Of a stretch of DNA of 32,255 nt, positions 19,475-27,986 are shown piece by piece. The notes under the pieces were generated by a model. That model ran no database searches. It was given only the letters and a program-made list of their open reading frames with translations, and was not told where the DNA came from. The translations under genes and the position numbers were made by a program. Source of the DNA: Hydrogenibacillus schlegelii (GTDB taxonomy: Bacteria; Bacillota; Bacilli; Thermicanales; DSM-22653); the NCBI RefSeq assembly GCF_001653195.1, contig NZ_JXBB01000016.1, forward strand, positions 1 through 32,255, given 5' to 3'. Position 1 is the first letter of the stretch; each line of letters begins with the position of its first letter.

Positions 19475-19498
19475 GTTCAAGCCTCCTTGCGGCCGGAA

Positions 19499-19867
19499 TC
19501 AGAGGACTTCCGGCGCGAGGGAGATGATTTTCATGAAGTCTTTCTCTCGGAGCTCCCGGGCGACGGGGCCGAAGATGCGGGTGCCGCGAGGGCTTTTGTC
19601 GTCCCGGATGATGACGGCGGCGTTTTCGTCAAAGCGGATGTAGGAGCCGTCGGGCCGCCGGACGCCCTTTTTGGACCGGACGACGACCGCCTTGACGACG
19701 TCGCCCTTCTTAACAACTCCGCCGGGCGTTGCTTGCTTGACGGAGCAGACGATGATGTCGCCGATGTTGGCGTAGCGCTGGTTGCCGCGACCGAGGACGC
19801 GGATGCACATGAGCTCCTTGGCGCCGGTGTTGTCGGCGGCGACGAGCCGGGTCTGCGGTTGGATCAT
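19499..19867 (-). CDS. rplN: Large subunit ribosomal protein uL14
   Basis: The 122-residue protein begins [20 protein letters not shown] and matches the family along its full length, including [20 protein letters not shown] near the end. uL14 lies on the subunit interface, where it contacts 16S rRNA and the silencing factor RsfS. The ATG follows GGAGGGAGA. Confidence 0.98.
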   Translation of the reverse strand: MIQPQTRLVAADNTGAKELMCIRVLGRGNQRYANIGDIIVCSVKQATPGGVVKKGDVVKAVVVRSKKGVRRPDGSYIRFDENAAVIIRDDKSPRGTRIFGPVARELREKDFMKIISLAPEVL

Positions 19868-19893
19868 GGTCTCCCTCCTTTCCGGAGCCGACG

Positions 19894-20154
19894 TCAGACG
19901 TGTTCGGGCCGCTCAAGGATCTTCACGAGGCGAAAACGCTTGTGCCGGGAAAGGGGCCGCGTCTCCATGATCAGGACGAGGTCGCCGACGCGGGCTTCGT
20001 TCTTTTCATCGTGGACCTTGTACTTCTTCGAGTATTTGATGCGCTTGCCGTACAGCGGATGGCGCTTGTACGTCTCGACGGTCACGACGATCGTCTTTTG
20101 CATTTTATCGCTCGTGACGCGGCCGATGAGCGTGCGGCGTTTGTTCCGCTCCAC
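19894..20154 (-). CDS. rpsQ: Small subunit ribosomal protein uS17
   Basis: The 86-residue OB-fold protein has the segments [17 protein letters not shown] and [22 protein letters not shown]. It is a primary 16S rRNA binder at the body of the 30S. The GTG start follows AAGGAGGG with proper spacing. The gene lies 18 bp after rpmC. Confidence 0.97.
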   Translation of the reverse strand: MERNKRRTLIGRVTSDKMQKTIVVTVETYKRHPLYGKRIKYSKKYKVHDEKNEARVGDLVLIMETRPLSRHKRFRLVKILERPEHV

Positions 20155-20172
20155 CTGGATCCCTCCTTGGCG

Positions 20173-20376
20173 TCACCCGCGGCGGATGCCGAGCTCCCGT
20201 TCGCGAAGGATCGTCTTCGCCCGGGCGATGTTTTTCTTGACTTCCTTGAGCCGGTGCGGCTGATCGAGCTGGCCGGTGGCGTGCTGGAAGCGGAGGTTGA
20301 AGAGCTCTTCCTTCCAGGCGCGGATCTTCTGTTCGAGCTCTTGGTTCGTGAGCTCCCGAAGTTCTTCAGCCTTCAT
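20173..20376 (-). CDS. rpmC: Large subunit ribosomal protein uL29
   Basis: The 67-residue helical hairpin protein reads [19 protein letters not shown], then [20 protein letters not shown]. It sits at the tunnel exit near uL23, where nascent-chain factors dock. The ATG at 20376 lies within the 3' end of rplP, an 11-bp overlap, so translation is probably coupled. An earlier in-frame ATG at 20388 would add four residues and lacks family support. Confidence 0.96.
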   Translation of the reverse strand: MKAEELRELTNQELEQKIRAWKEELFNLRFQHATGQLDQPHRLKEVKKNIARAKTILRERELGIRRG

Positions 20377-20800
20377 CGCGCTCACCATCCGTTTCGCTGC
20401 GGTGGACGATCTTGGCCTTGACCGGCAGCTTGTGCATCGCCAGCCGCAAAGCTTCCCGGGCGACGTCTTCCGGAACGCCGCCGATCTCGAACATCACCCG
20501 GCCGGGTTTGACGACGCTCACCCAGCCTTCGACGCTGCCTTTCCCGCTTCCCATGCGGACTTCGAGCGGTTTTTTCGTCACCGGTTTGTCGGGGAAGATG
20601 CGGATCCAGATCTGGCCGCCGCGCCGAACGTGACGGGTGATGGCGATACGCGCCGCTTCGATCTGCCGGTTGGTCACCCATCCCGGCTCGAGGGCGACGA
20701 GACCGAAGTCGCCGAAGGCGACGGTCCGCCCGCCCTTGGCGCGGCCTTTCATTCGCCCCCGCTGCTGCTTGCGGTATTTGGTCCGCTTGGGCATGAGCAT
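20366..20800 (-). CDS. rplP: Large subunit ribosomal protein uL16
   Basis: The 144-residue protein has [21 protein letters not shown] near the N-terminus and [20 protein letters not shown] centrally. It organises the A-site tRNA elbow region of the 50S. The ATG at 20800 is chosen because AAGGAG lies about 9 nt upstream. The alternative ATG two codons later, which gives the commoner MPKRTKYR start, is 15 nt away. The 3' end overlaps rpmC. Confidence 0.97.
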   Translation of the reverse strand: MLMPKRTKYRKQQRGRMKGRAKGGRTVAFGDFGLVALEPGWVTNRQIEAARIAITRHVRRGGQIWIRIFPDKPVTKKPLEVRMGSGKGSVEGWVSVVKPGRVMFEIGGVPEDVAREALRLAMHKLPVKAKIVHRSETDGERDEG

Positions 20801-20806
20801 GCTCGG

Positions 20807-21457
20807 TCACTCCTTCCGGGCCTTGTCTTTCTTCGGCAGCACTTCGCCGCGGAAGATCCAGACTTTGACCCCGATGACGCCGTACGTCGTGTGGGCTTCG
20901 GCGACGGCGAAGTCGATGTCCGCTCGGAGGGTGTGAAGCGGGACGGTGCCTTCGCTGTAGCCTTCGGTGCGGGCGATCTCGGCGCCGGCCAGGCGGCCGC
21001 TCACCATGACCCGGACGCCCTTGGCGCCGGCCCTCATGACCCGCTGCATCGCCTGCTTCATCGCCCGCCGGAAGGAGACGCGGCTTTCCAGCTGCCGGGC
21101 GATCGATTCGGCGACAAGCTTCGCCTCGAGGTCGGGCTTCTTGACTTCGCTGACGTCGATGTGGACTTTTTTTCCGGTCAGCTTCTCCAGCTCCGCCCGG
21201 AGCCTTTCGATCTCGGCGCCGCCCCGGCCGATGACCATGCCGGGCTTGGCGGTGTGGATGGTGACGTTCACCCGGCCGGCGGCCCGCTCGATCTCAATCC
21301 GGGCGACGGCGGCGTCCTTGAGCGCCGTTTCGATGTGCTTGCGGATGGCGAGGTCCTCGTGCAAGAGCGCGGCGAAGTCTTTTTCGGCATACCACTTGGC
21401 GTCCCAGCCGCGGATGATGCCGACGCGGAGGCCGATCGGGCTCACCTTCTGCCCCAC
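20807..21457 (-). CDS. rpsC: Small subunit ribosomal protein uS3
   Basis: The 216-residue protein begins [20 protein letters not shown], has a type II KH domain with GRGGAEI as the RNA-binding loop, and a C-terminal domain with [15 protein letters not shown]. It lines the mRNA entry channel and contributes to helicase activity. The GTG start follows GGAGGGATAAGGC, and the stop lies 6 bp before rplP. Confidence 0.97.
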   Translation of the reverse strand: MGQKVSPIGLRVGIIRGWDAKWYAEKDFAALLHEDLAIRKHIETALKDAAVARIEIERAAGRVNVTIHTAKPGMVIGRGGAEIERLRAELEKLTGKKVHIDVSEVKKPDLEAKLVAESIARQLESRVSFRRAMKQAMQRVMRAGAKGVRVMVSGRLAGAEIARTEGYSEGTVPLHTLRADIDFAVAEAHTTYGVIGVKVWIFRGEVLPKKDKARKE

Positions 21458-21460
21458 GCC

Positions 21461-21823
21461 TTATCCCTCCTCTTTTTCTGCCACGATGACGGTGATGTGG
21501 CTCGTGCGCTTTAAAATCTGCGCGGCGCGGCCCATGGCGCGGGGGCGGTAGCGCTTCAGGGTCGGCCCCTCGTCGACGTAGCAGGCGCGAACGTAGAGGG
21601 CGTCGGGGCGCATGTCGTGGTTGTTCTCGGCGTTGGCGATCGCCGAGCGGAGCACCTTTTCGATGATCGGCGCCGCTTTCTTCGGCGTCTGCCGGAGGAT
21701 GGCCAGCGCCGTGCCGACGTCTTTGCCGCGAATGAGGTCGATGACGAGCCGGGCCTTTCGCGGCGAGATGCGGACGCCGCGGGCGACGGCGCGGGCGGTC
21801 CGGACTTCGGTGTCGGTCGGCAT
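21461..21823 (-). CDS. rplV: Large subunit ribosomal protein uL22
   Basis: The 120-residue protein has the family segments [20 protein letters not shown] and the long tunnel-lining hairpin around [22 protein letters not shown]. The ATG at 21823 follows AAAGGAGGGAG. The frame remains open for another 100 codons upstream, but that part lies antisense to nothing useful and overlaps rpsS in a different frame, so it is excluded. Confidence 0.97.
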   Translation of the reverse strand: MPTDTEVRTARAVARGVRISPRKARLVIDLIRGKDVGTALAILRQTPKKAAPIIEKVLRSAIANAENNHDMRPDALYVRACYVDEGPTLKRYRPRAMGRAAQILKRTSHITVIVAEKEEG

Positions 21824-21911
21824 GTTCTCCCTCCTTTGCGGGAAGATCGTTCGGTCGACCGGACGGGGGAAGGCGGGGCGCCGGTTGGGCACAGGCGGAC
21901 GGCGCCGCGCC

Positions 21912-22190
21912 TCAGCGGCCGGTCTTCTTGTCGTCGCCGGCGTGGCCGCGGAAGGTGCGGGTGGGAACGAATTCTCCGAGCTTGTGGCCGACCATCTCTT
22001 CGGTGACGTAGACGGGGACGTGCTTACGGCCGTCGTAGACGGCAAAGGTGTGGCCGACGAATTCCGGGATGATCGTCGAGCGGCGGGACCACGTCTTGAT
22101 GACCCGCTTTTCGTTTTTCTCATTGAGCGCCCGGACTTTCTTCAGGAGATGGTCGTCCACGAACGGCCCTTTTTTCACGCTGCGGCCCAT
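21912..22190 (-). CDS. rpsS: Small subunit ribosomal protein uS19
   Basis: The 92-residue protein begins [19 protein letters not shown] and has [16 protein letters not shown] near its C-terminus. It forms a complex with uS13 in the 30S head and contacts A-site tRNA. The ATG follows AAAGGAGG. An 88-bp gap separates it from rplV, wider than most in this operon, with no clear signal. Confidence 0.97.
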   Translation of the reverse strand: MGRSVKKGPFVDDHLLKKVRALNEKNEKRVIKTWSRRSTIIPEFVGHTFAVYDGRKHVPVYVTEEMVGHKLGEFVPTRTFRGHAGDDKKTGR

Positions 22191-22241
22191 GCTGGCCCTC
22201 CTTTCGCAGGCGGAATCGGGGACGGGAGCCCCGGCCGCGGT

Positions 22242-23069
<828 letters not shown>

Positions 23070-23116
23070 GGTCTCCCTCCTTGGCGCCGCGGTCCCGGCG
23101 GTCACCGAGCCCGCGA

Positions 23117-23407
23117 TCAGACCCCTTCGTAGAATTCGAGCGGCTTGGAGTCGGCCGTGAGCTTCACGTACGCTTTCTTCCAGGCTTTGGTCCGGCCGAC
23201 GTGGCGACCGACGCGTTTCGTTTTCGGTTTGACGTTCAGGGTGTTGACCTTTTCGACCCTGACGCCGAAAATCTGCTCGACGGCCTGCCGGATCTCGATC
23301 TTGTTGGCCCGGGGATCGACTTCAAAGGTGTAGGTCTTGTTTTTCATCAGCTCCGTCGTCTTTTCGGTGATGATCGGCCGGAGGATGATGTCGTGGGGGT
23401 TTTTCAT
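23117..23407 (-). CDS. rplW: Large subunit ribosomal protein uL23
   Basis: The 96-residue protein has the segments [16 protein letters not shown] and [20 protein letters not shown]. It sits at the tunnel exit and is the docking site for trigger factor and SRP. The ATG overlaps the rplD stop as ATGA, with GAGGAGG upstream inside rplD. Confidence 0.97.
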   Translation of the reverse strand: MKNPHDIILRPIITEKTTELMKNKTYTFEVDPRANKIEIRQAVEQIFGVRVEKVNTLNVKPKTKRVGRHVGRTKAWKKAYVKLTADSKPLEFYEGV

Positions 23408-24027
23408 GCGTACACCTCCTCGATCTTCCGGGCGGCCGCCTCGGTGAGGATGAGGGCGTCGTGGTTGAGGAGGTCGTAGACATTGATCTCGCCGGTCGTC
23501 GTCACCTTGACGCCGGGAAGGTTCCGGGCGGAGAGGAGGACGTTCCGGTCGACCTCCGGCAGGATGACGAGCGCCTTCCGGTCAACGCTCAAGTTTTTGA
23601 GCAGCCGGACGACGGCTTTCGTCTTCGGCGCCTCGATGACGAGGCGATCGAGGACCTTGAGGGCCCCTTCTTTCGTCTTGGCGGAAAGGACGGACTTGAG
23701 GGCCAGGCGGCGCATCTTCTTCGGAAGCTCCAGGCGGTAGCTCCGGGGCGTCGGGCCGAACACGACGCCGCCGCCGACCCACTGGGGCGCCCGGATGGAG
23801 CCCTGCCGGGCGCGGCCGGTCCCCTTTTGCCGCCACGGCTTGCGGCCGCCGCCCCGGACTTCACCGCGGTTTTTGACGTCGTGGGTGCCGAGGCGCTGGT
23901 TGGCGAGGTAGGCGACGACGGCCCGGTGGACGACCGCCTCCCGGGGTTCGATGCCGAAGACGCGGTCGTCGAGGTCGATCTCGCCGACGGTGGCGCCGTC
24001 CTGATTATAAAGGGGCACTTTGGGCAT
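23404..24027 (-). CDS. rplD: Large subunit ribosomal protein uL4
   Basis: The 207-residue protein has the tunnel loop [20 protein letters not shown], followed by [17 protein letters not shown], and a C-terminal domain with [20 protein letters not shown]. It contacts the exit tunnel constriction with uL22. The ATG follows AAGGAGG. In E. coli L4 represses its own operon; there is no evidence here for such a leader structure. Confidence 0.97.
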   Translation of the reverse strand: MPKVPLYNQDGATVGEIDLDDRVFGIEPREAVVHRAVVAYLANQRLGTHDVKNRGEVRGGGRKPWRQKGTGRARQGSIRAPQWVGGGVVFGPTPRSYRLELPKKMRRLALKSVLSAKTKEGALKVLDRLVIEAPKTKAVVRLLKNLSVDRKALVILPEVDRNVLLSARNLPGVKVTTTGEINVYDLLNHDALILTEAAARKIEEVYA

Positions 24028-24053
24028 CGCTGATCCTCCTTTCTCCGGACCGC

Positions 24054-24695
24054 TTACGCCTCTTGAGGCGCCTTGATCGCCGAGCGGACAATGACGAACC
24101 CGCCGCGGGGGCCGGGGACGGCGCCTTTGACGAGGAGGAGGTGTTTGTCCGGGATGACCTTGACGACGAGGAGATTCTGGACGGTGACCCGTTCGTTCCC
24201 CATCCGGCCGGGGCCGGGCGTCCCCTTCAAGATGCGGTACGGGCCGGTGGCGCCCCGGGAGCCGATGCCGCGGTGGTAACCGGAACCGTGGGCCATCGGA
24301 CCGCGGGCCTGGTTGTGCCGCTTGATCGCGCCCTGGGTCCCCTTCCCCTTGCTCGTGCCGGTGACGTCGACGAGCTCGCCGGGGGCAAAGAGGTCGACGG
24401 TGAGCGTCTGCCCGACTTCGTAGCGGTCGAGCTCGACGTCCCGGATTTCGCGGACGAAGCGCTTGGGCGCCGTACCGGCCTTGGCGGCGTGGCCTTTTTC
24501 CGGTTTCGTCGCCCGCTTCGGCTTTTTGTCGAGAAAGCCGAGCTGTATGGCGACGTAGCCGTCGGTCTCCGGCGTCTTTTTCTGGAGGACGACGTTCGGT
24601 CCGGCTTCGATGACCGTCACCGGTACGATGCGACCTTCTTCGTCGAAGATCTGGGTCATGCCGAGCTTGCGGCCGAGGATGCCCTTGCGCGCCAT
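24054..24695 (-). CDS. rplC: Large subunit ribosomal protein uL3
   Basis: The 213-residue protein begins [21 protein letters not shown] and has the conserved central extension from [18 protein letters not shown] to [11 protein letters not shown], which approaches the peptidyl transferase centre. It starts 50S assembly together with uL24. The ATG follows GGAGGAGGC and lies 16 bp after rpsJ. Confidence 0.98.
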   Translation of the reverse strand: MARKGILGRKLGMTQIFDEEGRIVPVTVIEAGPNVVLQKKTPETDGYVAIQLGFLDKKPKRATKPEKGHAAKAGTAPKRFVREIRDVELDRYEVGQTLTVDLFAPGELVDVTGTSKGKGTQGAIKRHNQARGPMAHGSGYHRGIGSRGATGPYRILKGTPGPGRMGNERVTVQNLLVVKVIPDKHLLLVKGAVPGPRGGFVIVRSAIKAPQEA

Positions 24696-24711
24696 GGTTC
24701 AGCCTCCTCCC

Positions 24712-25062
24712 TCAGCGGCCGCGGGACCGCTTGCCCTTTTCTTCGGGGCCGCCGGTCAGCTTGATGGAGATGTCCACGCCGCTCGGCAGATCGAGCCGCA
24801 TGAGGGCGTCGACCGTCTTCGGCGTCGGATCGATGATGTCGATGAGCCGTTTGTGGGTGCGGATCTCGAACTGCTCCCGGGAGTCCTTGTACTTGTGCAC
24901 CGCCCGCAGCACGGTGTAAAGATGCCGCTCCGTCGGAAGCGGCACCGGTCCGGACACCTTGGCGCCGGTGCGCCGGGCGGTCTCGATGATTTTTTCCGCC
25001 GACTGGTCGAGGACGCTGTGTTCAAACGCCTTCAGGCGGATGCGGATTTTTTGTTCCGCCAT
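24712..25062 (-). CDS. rpsJ: Small subunit ribosomal protein uS10 (NusE)
   Basis: The 116-residue protein begins [20 protein letters not shown] and has the typical [20 protein letters not shown] segment. uS10 is in the 30S head and also acts as NusE in rRNA antitermination. It is longer than the usual 102 residues owing to a basic, Gly-rich C-terminal tail ending KGKRSRGR. The ATG at 25062 follows AAAGGAGG. It is the first gene of the operon, about 144 nt downstream of the predicted transcription start. Confidence 0.97.
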   Translation of the reverse strand: MAEQKIRIRLKAFEHSVLDQSAEKIIETARRTGAKVSGPVPLPTERHLYTVLRAVHKYKDSREQFEIRTHKRLIDIIDPTPKTVDALMRLDLPSGVDISIKLTGGPEEKGKRSRGR

Positions 25063-25212
25063 CGTCGGGCCTCCTTTGGCGCCTATTTGGAGCAATAGAC
25101 TTCTCAGCGAGAATTCCCCGTCCGCCGGGGCGCCCTCCCCGGACGCAAAGCAAATGACCCGGGCGTGCCGGCAACCTCCCGCCTCATCGCTTGCGCCGAC
25201 CAAACATACAGC

Positions 25213-25241
25213 ATTATATAGAATGCCAGCGCCGAACGCAA
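25213..25241 (-). promoter_or_regulatory. Sigma-A promoter of the S10 ribosomal operon
   Basis: The minus strand shows TTGCGT (25236-25241), a 17-nt spacer and a perfect TATAAT (25213-25218). Transcription would start near 25206. A 144-nt leader follows, holding an imperfect GC stem (CCGGGG/CCCCGG type, about 25118-25142). The insertion sequence begins only 12 bp beyond the -35 box, so any native upstream activation sequence has been replaced. Confidence 0.75.
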
Positions 25242-25253
25242 GGCGGCGCAATC

Positions 25254-26544
25254 ACTCAGCCAAAATGTAACCGAAGGGGTCCCGGATCACTCACGGAGAA
25301 ATCTTACCGAAGGGACGTGCTGTGCCGATGTCACTCGCCAGCCGCCGCGAGTATCTCGCCACCATGCGAGAACGGTACTGGGCGGCCCGAACCCGCCGGG
25401 AACGCACCGAGATCCTGAACGAAGTCCAGCAAGTCTGTGGTTACCACCGCAAGTACACGATCCGGGTCCTCCGAAAGACCACGCCGCCGGCCCCGACCAA
25501 GCGCCGTCGCAAGCGGGCCCTGCGCTACCTCGAGGCCTTGCCGGTCATCGCACGGATCTGGGAAGCGCTGGACTACCCTTGCGCCGAACGGCTTCACCCG
25601 GTGCTCTTGCTCATGGCCGAGCACCTGGCCGCCCACGGGGAAGTGGTCCTCACCGGGGCCGTTCGCGACGCCCTTCGGCAGATCAGCCGCGCCACCCTGG
25701 CCCGCCGCCTCGCTGCGATGCCCTCGCCCAAGCCGCGCCGTCGGCTTCCTCGTCCGCGACCGGGGCTTCTGCAAAGCCAGATCCCCATGGCCACCTACGA
25801 CTGGGACGAAGCCCGACCCGGGGCCTTGGAGGTCGATCTGGTTGAACACAACGGCGGCTCGACGGCCGGCCAGTACGCGTACACCCTCAGCATGGTCGAC
25901 ATCGTCACGGGCTGGAGCCGCCGCCGCGCCTTGCTCGGCCGAAGCCAGCGCGCCGTCCACGAAGCCATCCAGGACCTGATCGCCCAATGGCCCTATCCGG
26001 TCTGGGGCCTTCATACCGACAACGGCGCGGAGTTCGTCAACCATCACCTGCACCGGTACGCCAAGGTACACCACCTGACGTTCACCCGCAGCCGCCCCTA
26101 TCGCAAGAACGACAACGCCCACGTCGAGCAGCGCAACCGCCAGCTGGTCCGGGAGATCGTCGGCTACGCCCGCTACGACCGCCCCGAGCAAGTCGAACAG
26201 CTCAACCGGCTCTACGCCCGCTTGGACCTCTACGCCAACCTGTTCCTCCCAACCCGGAAGCTCAAGAACAAGGTCCGGGACGGCGCCCGGGTGCGCAAAT
26301 CCTACGACGCCGCCCGGCCCCCGCTGGATCGCATCCTCGAGCGCGACGTGCTCTCGCCCGAGGAACGGGCGCGCTGGCTGGCCCTACGGCAGTCCCTCAA
26401 CCCGCTGCAACTCCATCGGGAGTTGGATGAGCTCATCGCGGGCCTGCAGCATCCCCCGGAAACGGCCATGTCCGCCGATTGAGGCGTTCGGTGACATTCT
26501 TACGTGAGTGATCAGGACCCGTTGGGTAACATTTTTAGCTGAGT
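25254..26544 (+). mobile_element. Insertion sequence with duplicated terminal repeats
   Basis: This 1291-bp element is bounded by long imperfect inverted repeats, each starting ACTCAGC. Each end contains two copies of a 26-27 bp motif 35 bp apart: 25254-25279 and 25289-25314 on the left, and 26483-26509 and 26518-26544 on the right in inverted orientation. The shared pattern is ACTCA followed by an A-rich stretch and ACCGAA. It encodes one DDE transposase. No target duplication is visible between the left flank (ending GCAATC) and the right flank (starting TGACAC). Confidence 0.85.
25322..26482 (+). CDS. DD35E transposase with integrase core
   Basis: The 386-residue protein has a basic N-terminal region with helix-turn-helix character (about 1-135) and an rve-type catalytic core. 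The triad is Asp172 (EVDLVEH), Asp233 (HTDNGAEF) and Glu269 (HVEQRN), with exactly 35 residues between the last two. The segments TRSRPYRKNDNAHVEQRN and FLPTRKLKNKVRDG are characteristic of a group of integrase-core transposases usually filed under ISNCY (IS1202/ISDol1-like). The exact subgroup is not certain. A GTG at 25322 or ATG at 25328 are both possible; GAAGGGA precedes them. All catalytic residues are present, so it may be active. Confidence 0.88.
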   Translation: MPMSLASRREYLATMRERYWAARTRRERTEILNEVQQVCGYHRKYTIRVLRKTTPPAPTKRRRKRALRYLEALPVIARIWEALDYPCAERLHPVLLLMAEHLAAHGEVVLTGAVRDALRQISRATLARRLAAMPSPKPRRRLPRPRPGLLQSQIPMATYDWDEARPGALEVDLVEHNGGSTAGQYAYTLSMVDIVTGWSRRRALLGRSQRAVHEAIQDLIAQWPYPVWGLHTDNGAEFVNHHLHRYAKVHHLTFTRSRPYRKNDNAHVEQRNRQLVREIVGYARYDRPEQVEQLNRLYARLDLYANLFLPTRKLKNKVRDGARVRKSYDAARPPLDRILERDVLSPEERARWLALRQSLNPLQLHRELDELIAGLQHPPETAMSAD

Positions 26545-26646
26545 TGACACGGAAAGAACTGGCCGATTTGTGACGAACTTCACATAGTGCGGGAGGCGCG
26601 GGGCGCTTCGGCACGGGCGGCACGCGTCTTGGCCGTGGGCCGTTGA

Positions 26647-26835
26647 CGGATCGGGCGCCTTCGGTGCGGCGGGCAGGAGGGCTGCGGAGCCCGCGGTGCA
26701 GGCGACCCGGGCGGCTCGGATGCCGGCGCTGCAGGCGATGCCGGTGGCCAGGGAGCCGGCGGCACGGGTCTTCAGGGTGCAGCCGGTACGGGTGCCGCAC
26801 GACGGGGTACCGGGTGCGGGGTGGATGCACTGTGA
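26647..26835 (+). other. Gly/Ala-rich open stretch ahead of the kinase gene
   Basis: This frame encodes a low-complexity Gly/Ala/Thr-rich sequence and ends in a TGA that overlaps the kinase GTG as GTGA. It has no start codon except a GTG near its end and is closed upstream by a TGA at 26644. It may be the remnant 3' end of a gene once coupled to the kinase, or simply non-coding GC-rich DNA. The rest of the 26545-26831 gap shows only a TTGACA (26544-26549) across the insertion sequence edge, with no good -10 partner. Confidence 0.3.
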
Positions 26836-27971
26836 CGGCCGAATGGACCTTCCTCGACCACACCTTCCGCATCAGCGAGGAGACCCTGCCCTACGTGCGG
26901 CAGGGGCTGAACGAGGAAACGGCCCAGAAGATCTGCGAGATCATCCGCGACATCGCCGAGGTTGACGCCGTGGCCATCACGGACCGGCAGACCATCCTGG
27001 GCTACGCCGGCCTGGGCTGCCCCTTCATGGTGCGGCACCAGCCCATCCTCACCCGGGCCACGCGCAACGTGCTGGCGACGGGCCGGCTGCGGCTGGTGGC
27101 CTCCAAGGCGGACTTCGAATGCCCCATCGCCGGTTGCCCCTGCCCCCTGCAGGCGGCGGTCATCGCACCCCTCAAGGTCCGGGACCAGGTGGTGGGGACG
27201 CTGAAGCTGTATCGCACCCACCGCAACGACATCCCCGGCATGGTCCACCGCCTGGGGGCGGGGATCGCCCAGCTGCTCAGCCTGCAGATGGAGCTGGCCG
27301 AGGCCGAGCGGCTGCGGGAACTGGCAGCCCGGGCGCGGCTCGAGGCCCTGCAGGCCCAGATCCGCCCGCACTTTCTGTTCAACACCCTGAACACGGTCCT
27401 GATGTTCAGCCGCACCGACCCCGACCGAGCCCGCGACCTGCTGGTGAAGCTGGCGGTGTTCCTCCGCCGGGCCCTGACGGTACGGGACGAGTTCATCCGC
27501 CTGGAAGACGAGATGGAGTACGTGCAGATGTACCTGGAGATCGAGCAGGCGCGGTTCGGCGACAACCTGCGCTTCCGCGTGCGGATCGACCCCCGGGCCT
27601 TCGGTTGCCTGGTGCCGGTGCTGACCATCCAGCCCCTGGTGGAGAACGCGGTGGTCCACGGGCTGGCACCCCGGGAAGGCGGCGGGCGCCTGACGGTGGC
27701 GGCCCGGGTGCGCGGCGGCCACTTGCACGTGGTGGTGGCCGATTCAGGGGTCGGCATCCCCCCGGAACTGCGCCAGGAGATCTTCCGGCCCGGGGTCGGC
27801 AAGGGCATGGGGTTGGGTCTTTCCAACGTCAACCAGCGGCTGGTGGGCTTGTACGGGGAGGCGTACGGGCTCAAGGTGCGGAGCCGCCCGGGGCGGGGAA
27901 CCCTGGTGCGCCTGGTGGTCCCCTTGCGGCGCCAGGCCGTGCAGCCGGCCAGGGAGGAACCGGCGCGATAA
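26832..27971 (+). CDS. LytS-family sensor histidine kinase without membrane domain
   Basis: The 379-residue protein has a GAF-like region (about 25-150) with the LytS-type segment LPYVRQGLNEETAQKI, a His_kinase domain with phospho-acceptor His180 in QIRPHFLFNTLN, an N box QPLVENAVVHG and glycine boxes DSGVGIP and GKGMGLGLSN. Four cysteines (63, 97, 102, 104) cluster in the GAF-like part and could bind metal or sense redox, though some are common in this family. The usual N-terminal five- or six-helix LytS membrane domain is absent. The GTG start at 26832 follows GGGGTGG. The response regulator gene follows after 15 bp. Confidence 0.85.
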   Translation: MTAEWTFLDHTFRISEETLPYVRQGLNEETAQKICEIIRDIAEVDAVAITDRQTILGYAGLGCPFMVRHQPILTRATRNVLATGRLRLVASKADFECPIAGCPCPLQAAVIAPLKVRDQVVGTLKLYRTHRNDIPGMVHRLGAGIAQLLSLQMELAEAERLRELAARARLEALQAQIRPHFLFNTLNTVLMFSRTDPDRARDLLVKLAVFLRRALTVRDEFIRLEDEMEYVQMYLEIEQARFGDNLRFRVRIDPRAFGCLVPVLTIQPLVENAVVHGLAPREGGGRLTVAARVRGGHLHVVVADSGVGIPPELRQEIFRPGVGKGMGLGLSNVNQRLVGLYGEAYGLKVRSRPGRGTLVRLVVPLRRQAVQPAREEPAR

Positions 27972-27986
27972 GGAGGAACCGGCGCC

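Noticed and set aside
25063-25205. An L4-responsive S10 leader or a riboswitch upstream of rpsJ
   Set aside because: Only one imperfect GC stem is visible, with no terminator or recognisable aptamer elements.
25254-26544. Assignment of the element to the IS30 family
   Set aside because: The catalytic core motifs and doubled ends fit integrase-core ISNCY-type elements better, so no firm family name is given.
26643-26831. N-terminal 63 codons of the longer kinase frame
   Set aside because: The translation is an Arg/Cys-rich string with no family match. The GTG at 26832 has a ribosome site and begins where LytS homology begins.
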